Source: Desarmillaria ectypa
Taxonomy: Eukaryota > Basidiomycota > Agaricomycetes > Agaricales > Physalacriaceae
DNA length: 64,000 bases
Assembly: GCA_030407005.1 (NCBI GenBank)
Contig: JAUDYN010000005.1
Coordinates: 1,736,001-1,800,000, forward strand
Reading direction: 5' to 3'
Shown: in pieces, positions 59,608 to 64,000 of the stretch
Layout of the letters: each line of letters opens with the position of its first letter
Position numbering within the stretch: the first letter of the stretch is position 1
The notes under the pieces: model-generated
Seen by the model: the letters and a program-made list of their open reading frames with translations, nothing else
Told to the model about the DNA's origin: nothing
The model's database searches: none
Translations under genes and position numbers: made by a program

Positions 59608-59925
59608 TGTTATGATTTTTCTGTTATCTTATCTTATCCAGTCATATCACTGACACATCCCATCTTATCTTGCATCATTCTCACCCTGCAATGATGTATT
59701 CACCAACAACCATCCCAGTTCTACATGGTTGTCACCCCCATTCATTCTCATTGGATTACAACCATCCAACTTCCTCAAGGTTTCCTCATGAACTGCATTA
59801 TTTCATCTATTAATAATATCATACTTTCAGTATATAAGTAGAGTAGTTTTGACACTTGTACTCTACCTTTCAACTAAATTACAATCATACACCTTCTATT
59901 ACACCACACTAAAAGACTGAGCCTA
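59608..59925 (+). promoter_or_regulatory. LTR-like promoter segment
   Basis: Starts TGTTATG and carries a TATATAAGTA box at 59831-59840, about 100 bp before the likely right end (ACACCACACTA). This is the size and layout of a Gypsy LTR, placed upstream of the gag remains. The second LTR would lie beyond the window, so the ends are not proven. Confidence 0.4.
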
Positions 59926-61488
59926 ACTCTCAATATATGGGTAATTGTCCAAACATGAGACAGCCCAGAGAGCAGCTTATGTCCCAAGTCATGTGTTAGA
60001 CAGGGCTGTAACATTAGTTGAAAGGTACACCTCCCACATCTTCTATGCTAGCTGCAAAGATGCAATAAAAAAATCCATGCTAGACAATGACAACAATAAA
60101 AACAACCAATGAACCATCACCCTTGGCATCGCAATTGGTGGTGCCACACTACTTATACTTTTTACTGTTATTCTTATATTAACATATGAAGAAGAAGCAT
60201 GAGCCCTTCTTCACCAAGAAAGGAGACCCCACTACCTGTAACCTCCTTCCTGTCTACCCCATCATCCAGACCATGTCCTTCTCAGGAGGATATCCCCTGC
60301 CCAATTGGGAGAGAGAGAAGAAATTCCACTTGCTCACTCTCAGATCTATTTTATGATCTCCTCTTTCTCTCCCTCCTCCTCCACCTCCAAGGACACCAAT
60401 CAGACTGTTGCAAGAGCAATACTTGCAACATACAGGCTGGAATGATCCACCCTCACTGCAGCCAAAAAATACATGAGGGATGTTCAGTCTCAGATTGAGG
60501 ACTCCCTGTCCCCATACTCCCTTCCCTGCCATCCTCATTCCCCTACCCCTGCCCAGCCTCACTTCAGACCCCTACACCCTGACAATCCCAGAATGGATCA
60601 CAACCACCTGTATGGACTCTGGGCCCAAGAATGAGACTCCTGGCCCAGAGGAGGAACCAACTCCTCCTCCTCACTTCCCATCATTGAGCTCTAACATCAC
60701 AGCCAAGACTCCTCCCCTCCCCCCTGACAGTCTCTTCAACCCTGACAGGACCGATCATACCTGGCCCACCCTTGCTGACATTGATTGGCAAATACTTAGC
60801 CTCATTGTGTCTGCTGCCTGAGAATTACAAAGAGCCAATATTGAAGCCAGAATGGACTGGCTGCAGCTCTGTCTTGATATGGATGAGTGGCTGGCCCTTA
60901 ACAGGAGCAATCCAATATGGGGTTCCAACCCCAATGCCACAATCTGCATCTGGATCCATGCCAATAGAAACCAGGAGCTTTATCACCCTGCCATCAGTGA
61001 CTTGGTACCAGGGCTACACTCAAGGATGGTAGAGGAATGATGGGAGCTGAGTCACTCCCTTCAACAATTATAGCAACTGAAGCTTGCCCGATGAGAGGAG
61101 AATAGACTCAATGTCCAACTTTGAAAAGGATAGATATGATTACAGACACTATGGCAGGCTGGGATATTTCCAGCCCTAATATATGAATTTCACTGACTAC
61201 TCTTCTGACACCCCAGTCATAAGACTACAACCCCTGCCTGATTTGCCACCATGTAATCAGGCATGTCAATAAGGCTATCACCCCTATCAGGGTGGTAGCC
61301 TTCTATTCACAGGCACAGGAGAAGTCAAAGCTGATATGACACCTATAGACCCTGTCTCTGCAGGACTGTCATCGATCCCAAAAATGGCAGAAAAAATTCA
61401 ACAGCACACAAGGACTATGCTGGCCAAAAAAGGACAATGCATACAGAAGATGCATCAAGAACTCACAGAAGAAGAAGCTGCCTAGAAG

Positions 61489-62620
61489 TTGATGGTGGAG
61501 TATCTTTGTAAAAATGAGAAAGGAAAGGAGTCTAAAAGAGGAAGACTGACAGAGCTGCCAAGAGGCTACTCTGGTCCATGGCTAGATCAATTCTTGATTC
61601 TAAGACCACCCTCCAGAAAAGGCCCTCCCGACCCCATCCCAAATCCCATTGGAAATGTATCTGACAATGCCCCATATCTGGGTATCAAACTAATTCTTGT
61701 CAAGGCCTCCAACCTATTCAAAGGGGACCATGATAATATTGAATGCTTTGTAGGCAATTGTATCACCTACTTTGAAGTATTCTGACACTATTTCCAGATG
61801 CCATCGCACCTGGTATTATTCATGACCTCACACTTCAAAGAGGCCACAAAAGACTGGTGGGTCTACAAGAGACTTCTAGGTCAGCAATGCCTATGATAGC
61901 ACTACTGCCTATTTCTGATACCCTGCCTGGGATGACTTTGTTGAAATAGTCTCTCAACAATTCAGAGACCCCATGATTGAAGAAGTTCATGAGAAGCAGA
62001 TGTTTGACCTCTGAATGAGAATGTAGCCTACCTCCCATTACTTCCAGAAGCTGGAAGAGGAAGCCAAGTTGGTGGGCTGATGGACCAATGAAAACAAGCA
62101 CAGCACTATGGTGAAGGCCATCTGACTAGGAGTACCATCCTCCTATATGACCTTCATCTCAAACATGGGTGTCAACATTCCATGCTCATATCTGGAGTGG
62201 AAAGAATGCATCTCATGAATGTACAAGGAGCAACAGAGAAAGTGGGTCTTTGACCAGACCACTGGTATGCTCTGGGACAGGCAAAAGAAGGACTCCTGCC
62301 CCAACCCCCCACAACAACATCCTAGCAGCAAAGCCACTGCTGGGGTGACAAGTTCCTCAGTGCCAAAGCTGACTGCTAACATGGGGGTGAGTCAGGATGC
62401 TGGAATGGATAGATGGACAATATATGGAGGATCAGGTAAACTCATGAAGATTGATCAACAATGAGCAGAAGGAAGGTGTTTCTGGTGTGATGAGAAAGGT
62501 CATCTAGCAAAGGATTGTCCTAGGAGAAAGAACTTCAAGAACATTAGGTCAGTAGGGCCTACTAATAAAGTGGTGCCACCTATGACCAAAATTGAGGAGA
62601 CAAAAGATTAGGTTGACAAG
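61489..62620 (+). pseudogene. Retrotransposon gag remnant with CCHC zinc knuckle
   Basis: Fungal Gypsy gag blocks are readable: LVKASNLFKGDHDNIECFVG near 61710, DDFVEIVSQQFRDPMIEE near 61930, HYFQKLEEEAKLVG near 62038, MYKEQQRKWVFDQTTGM near 62219, and a knuckle CFWCDEKGHLAKDC (CX2CX4HX4C) at about 62477-62518. The upstream and downstream halves are in different frames, with a shift near 61870-61920. In-frame stops include TGA 62013-62015 and TAG 62025-62027. Several TGA stops lie where Arg (CGA) would be expected, fitting C-to-T decay at CpG. Not functional. Confidence 0.75.
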
Positions 62621-64000
62621 GGTTTGATTCCTCTTGCTCAACTATGTCTCCTAGTGGTGAGTCCTTGGCTTCTGTGGGTTGGACTAATTATCATAAACAC
62701 AGATGTTTCAATACTCTGCTTAAATATACAACTTTGCCACAGTTGTCAAAGGCAAAGAACACCAAAGAATTGAACACAAACAGGTATGTCATACTCTTGA
62801 AAGAAACTGACACAGTAATCTATAGTGAATCCCAAGCCTCCAACAAGGTGCAGGATTTGCCAGATGGTGCTGGCACTGCCACAAAGTCCATCAAACCTAC
62901 TTTAGTAGACTCACCAGATATACAAGTAAAACCATGGACTGGGGCAAGTAGGTGAGATGTCCTCAGACCTCTCAGAAGTCCAAACACCCTAGCACCCCCA
63001 CTTAGGAAGCCAAGTCCACTAACCTTGCCAGGATCAGTGGGGGAAACAAGTGCCTAAAGGCTAGAGCCAAGGCCATGCACTACCTGGTCTGGTTGAGAGA
63101 AATCAGATGGCAGAACCAACTGCAATGATGGCATCTATATTTGCATCTAGTACCATCTCTGAGTACTCTGCCAGAATGGGTAGTAGCAGAACTTCTGATG
63201 CAGCAAGATGAATCCAACCTCCTTCCAAGGCCATTTGAGTTCTGAAAGCAACTCAAGCCAAAGAACAGAAGAAAGCTGCTAGCACCCAGACAGTAAAAAG
63301 AGGGCATTCAAAGGATCTGAAAGTTTGGCTGAGCCTGGCAAGACCTCAGTCCAGCTCTATCAAGGAAAGTGCTAACCAGGAACATGGTAGCAAGCCCTCT
63401 GACTCAGAGGAGAAAGTATCAGTTGAGCTGCCAGTACCAGCAGATCCCGACTCTGACAATGCAGAATGAATGCTGACTTTGCCAGTTGACATTCCTGGAG
63501 ATTGGAGTGTAACTGCCTATTGCCCATTGCCAGTAGCACTCACAACATCCATAGAACAGGAACTCACTAGTGCCCAGGCAGTAAAGAGGGGGCACTCTAG
63601 CAGAAATACCACCATTGTCAAAGTACCTGATGAAGAGGATGACATGGCTTTCCTATAATGGAAAGCAAAACAGTTCAAAGCCAGAATCCCAACACCCAAA
63701 ATCCTGCCTAACAAGGGGGTACCTGATCATATGTGGTATAAGCTATTCAGAGTCGATTGGACTCTATGTGCTATATGTGCCACCAAGAACTCAGCAGTCA
63801 CTAAAGCTGTTCTTTCCACTTGGGTTCATCTCAAACAACTTGAAGAGATTACGGACGAACTTATCCAGAGCCTGAACACTGAAGAGAGCTATGCTCATGA
63901 GTAACTCTATAAACTTCATGAACTGATCTGGTATATCTGAGGTACCAAAAGTTTCAGATGGGACTTTTTGGTGGAAATCCAACTCACTCTCTGTACAGGG

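Larger units (their letters stand above)
57912..60129. other. CpG-free block of 2.2 kb
   Basis: I read no CG dinucleotide between the CG at 57910-57911 and the one at 60130-60131. TpG and CpA are abundant. This is the expected end state of long-term cytosine methylation in repeats. It covers the left part of the retroelement region and includes a 98-codon frame. Confidence 0.85.
59608..64000 (+). mobile_element. Degenerate Ty3/Gypsy-like LTR retrotransposon (right end beyond window)
   Basis: An LTR-like promoter, a leader, Pro/Ser-rich coding remains (60200-61040, with DWLQLCLDMDEWLALNRSNP), gag core (61.5-62.6 kb) with a CCHC zinc knuckle, and further polyprotein remains to 64000 (PVDIPGDWSVTAYCPLPVAL; KVPDEEDDMAFL). 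Stops and frame changes occur throughout, and CpG is nearly absent. Protease, reverse transcriptase and integrase were not seen and would be to the right. Confidence 0.7.

Noticed and set aside
1..64000. CRISPR array, bacterial operon or prophage
   Set aside because: Spliceosomal introns, fungal families and the absence of spaced repeats exclude these.

Overview
This window is nuclear DNA of a filamentous basidiomycete, most likely a mushroom-forming Agaricomycete. Almost every gene is cut by many short introns (about 45-60 nt, GT...AG). Genes are closely packed on both strands, often head to head with tiny gaps. The protein families are fungal: metacaspase, RhoGEF with DH-PH-CNH, sedolisin, NUO9.5, Snu66. 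The right end is a decayed, CpG-depleted retroelement of the kind seen in methylated basidiomycete repeats. All identifications come from reading motifs in the translated exons; no database search was possible.

Layout. 1-6.4 kb: an Srs2/UvrD-type DNA helicase (minus, runs off the left edge), a Ppn2-like membrane metallophosphatase (plus) sharing a promoter that carries two CACGTG boxes, and a type I metacaspase (minus). 6.8-9.5 kb: a broken MFS sugar transporter with a 7-bp tandem duplication, a further frame break and an in-frame stop. 9.5-15.3 kb: gene-poor, except for a small alpha-crystallin/Hsp20-like gene at 12.0-12.9 kb. 15.3-32.7 kb: a dense housekeeping block with an RMD1/DUF155 mitochondrial protein, complex I subunit NUO9.5, tri-snRNP protein Snu66/SART1, RNase H2 catalytic subunit, Rho1 GEF (Rom2 type), a secreted seven-bladed lactonase-like protein, ribosome-assembly WD40 protein Sqt1, an ERp38/P5-type protein disulfide isomerase and a TDP2-like phosphodiesterase. 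33.3-38.7 kb: a Ser/Pro-rich coiled-coil protein and a secreted sedolisin protease. 38.7-41.4 kb: gene-free, partly CpG-poor relic DNA. 41.4-51.4 kb: an unidentified multi-pass membrane protein, an MFS transporter, a DUF2263 (PARG-like) protein head to head with retromer subunit Vps26, and a Gly-Gly-Met repeat protein head to head with a coiled-coil protein. 51.9-57.0 kb: an intracellular GH13 alpha-amylase facing an intact sugar transporter. 57.9-64 kb: CpG-free DNA leading into a degenerate Ty3/Gypsy-like element with an LTR-like promoter and a gag with a zinc knuckle.

How the genes relate. Most are unrelated housekeeping genes packed together. The one plausible functional neighbourhood is carbohydrate use: the cytosolic-type alpha-amylase and the convergent MFS sugar transporter lie 204 bp apart. 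A second, dead sugar transporter sits 45 kb to the left. No undescribed multi-gene system is evident. The most unusual features are the apparent 4-nt microexon that completes the catalytic NHDT motif of the amylase, the clearly dated decay of the sugar transporter, and the abrupt CpG-free 2.2 kb at the border of the retroelement.
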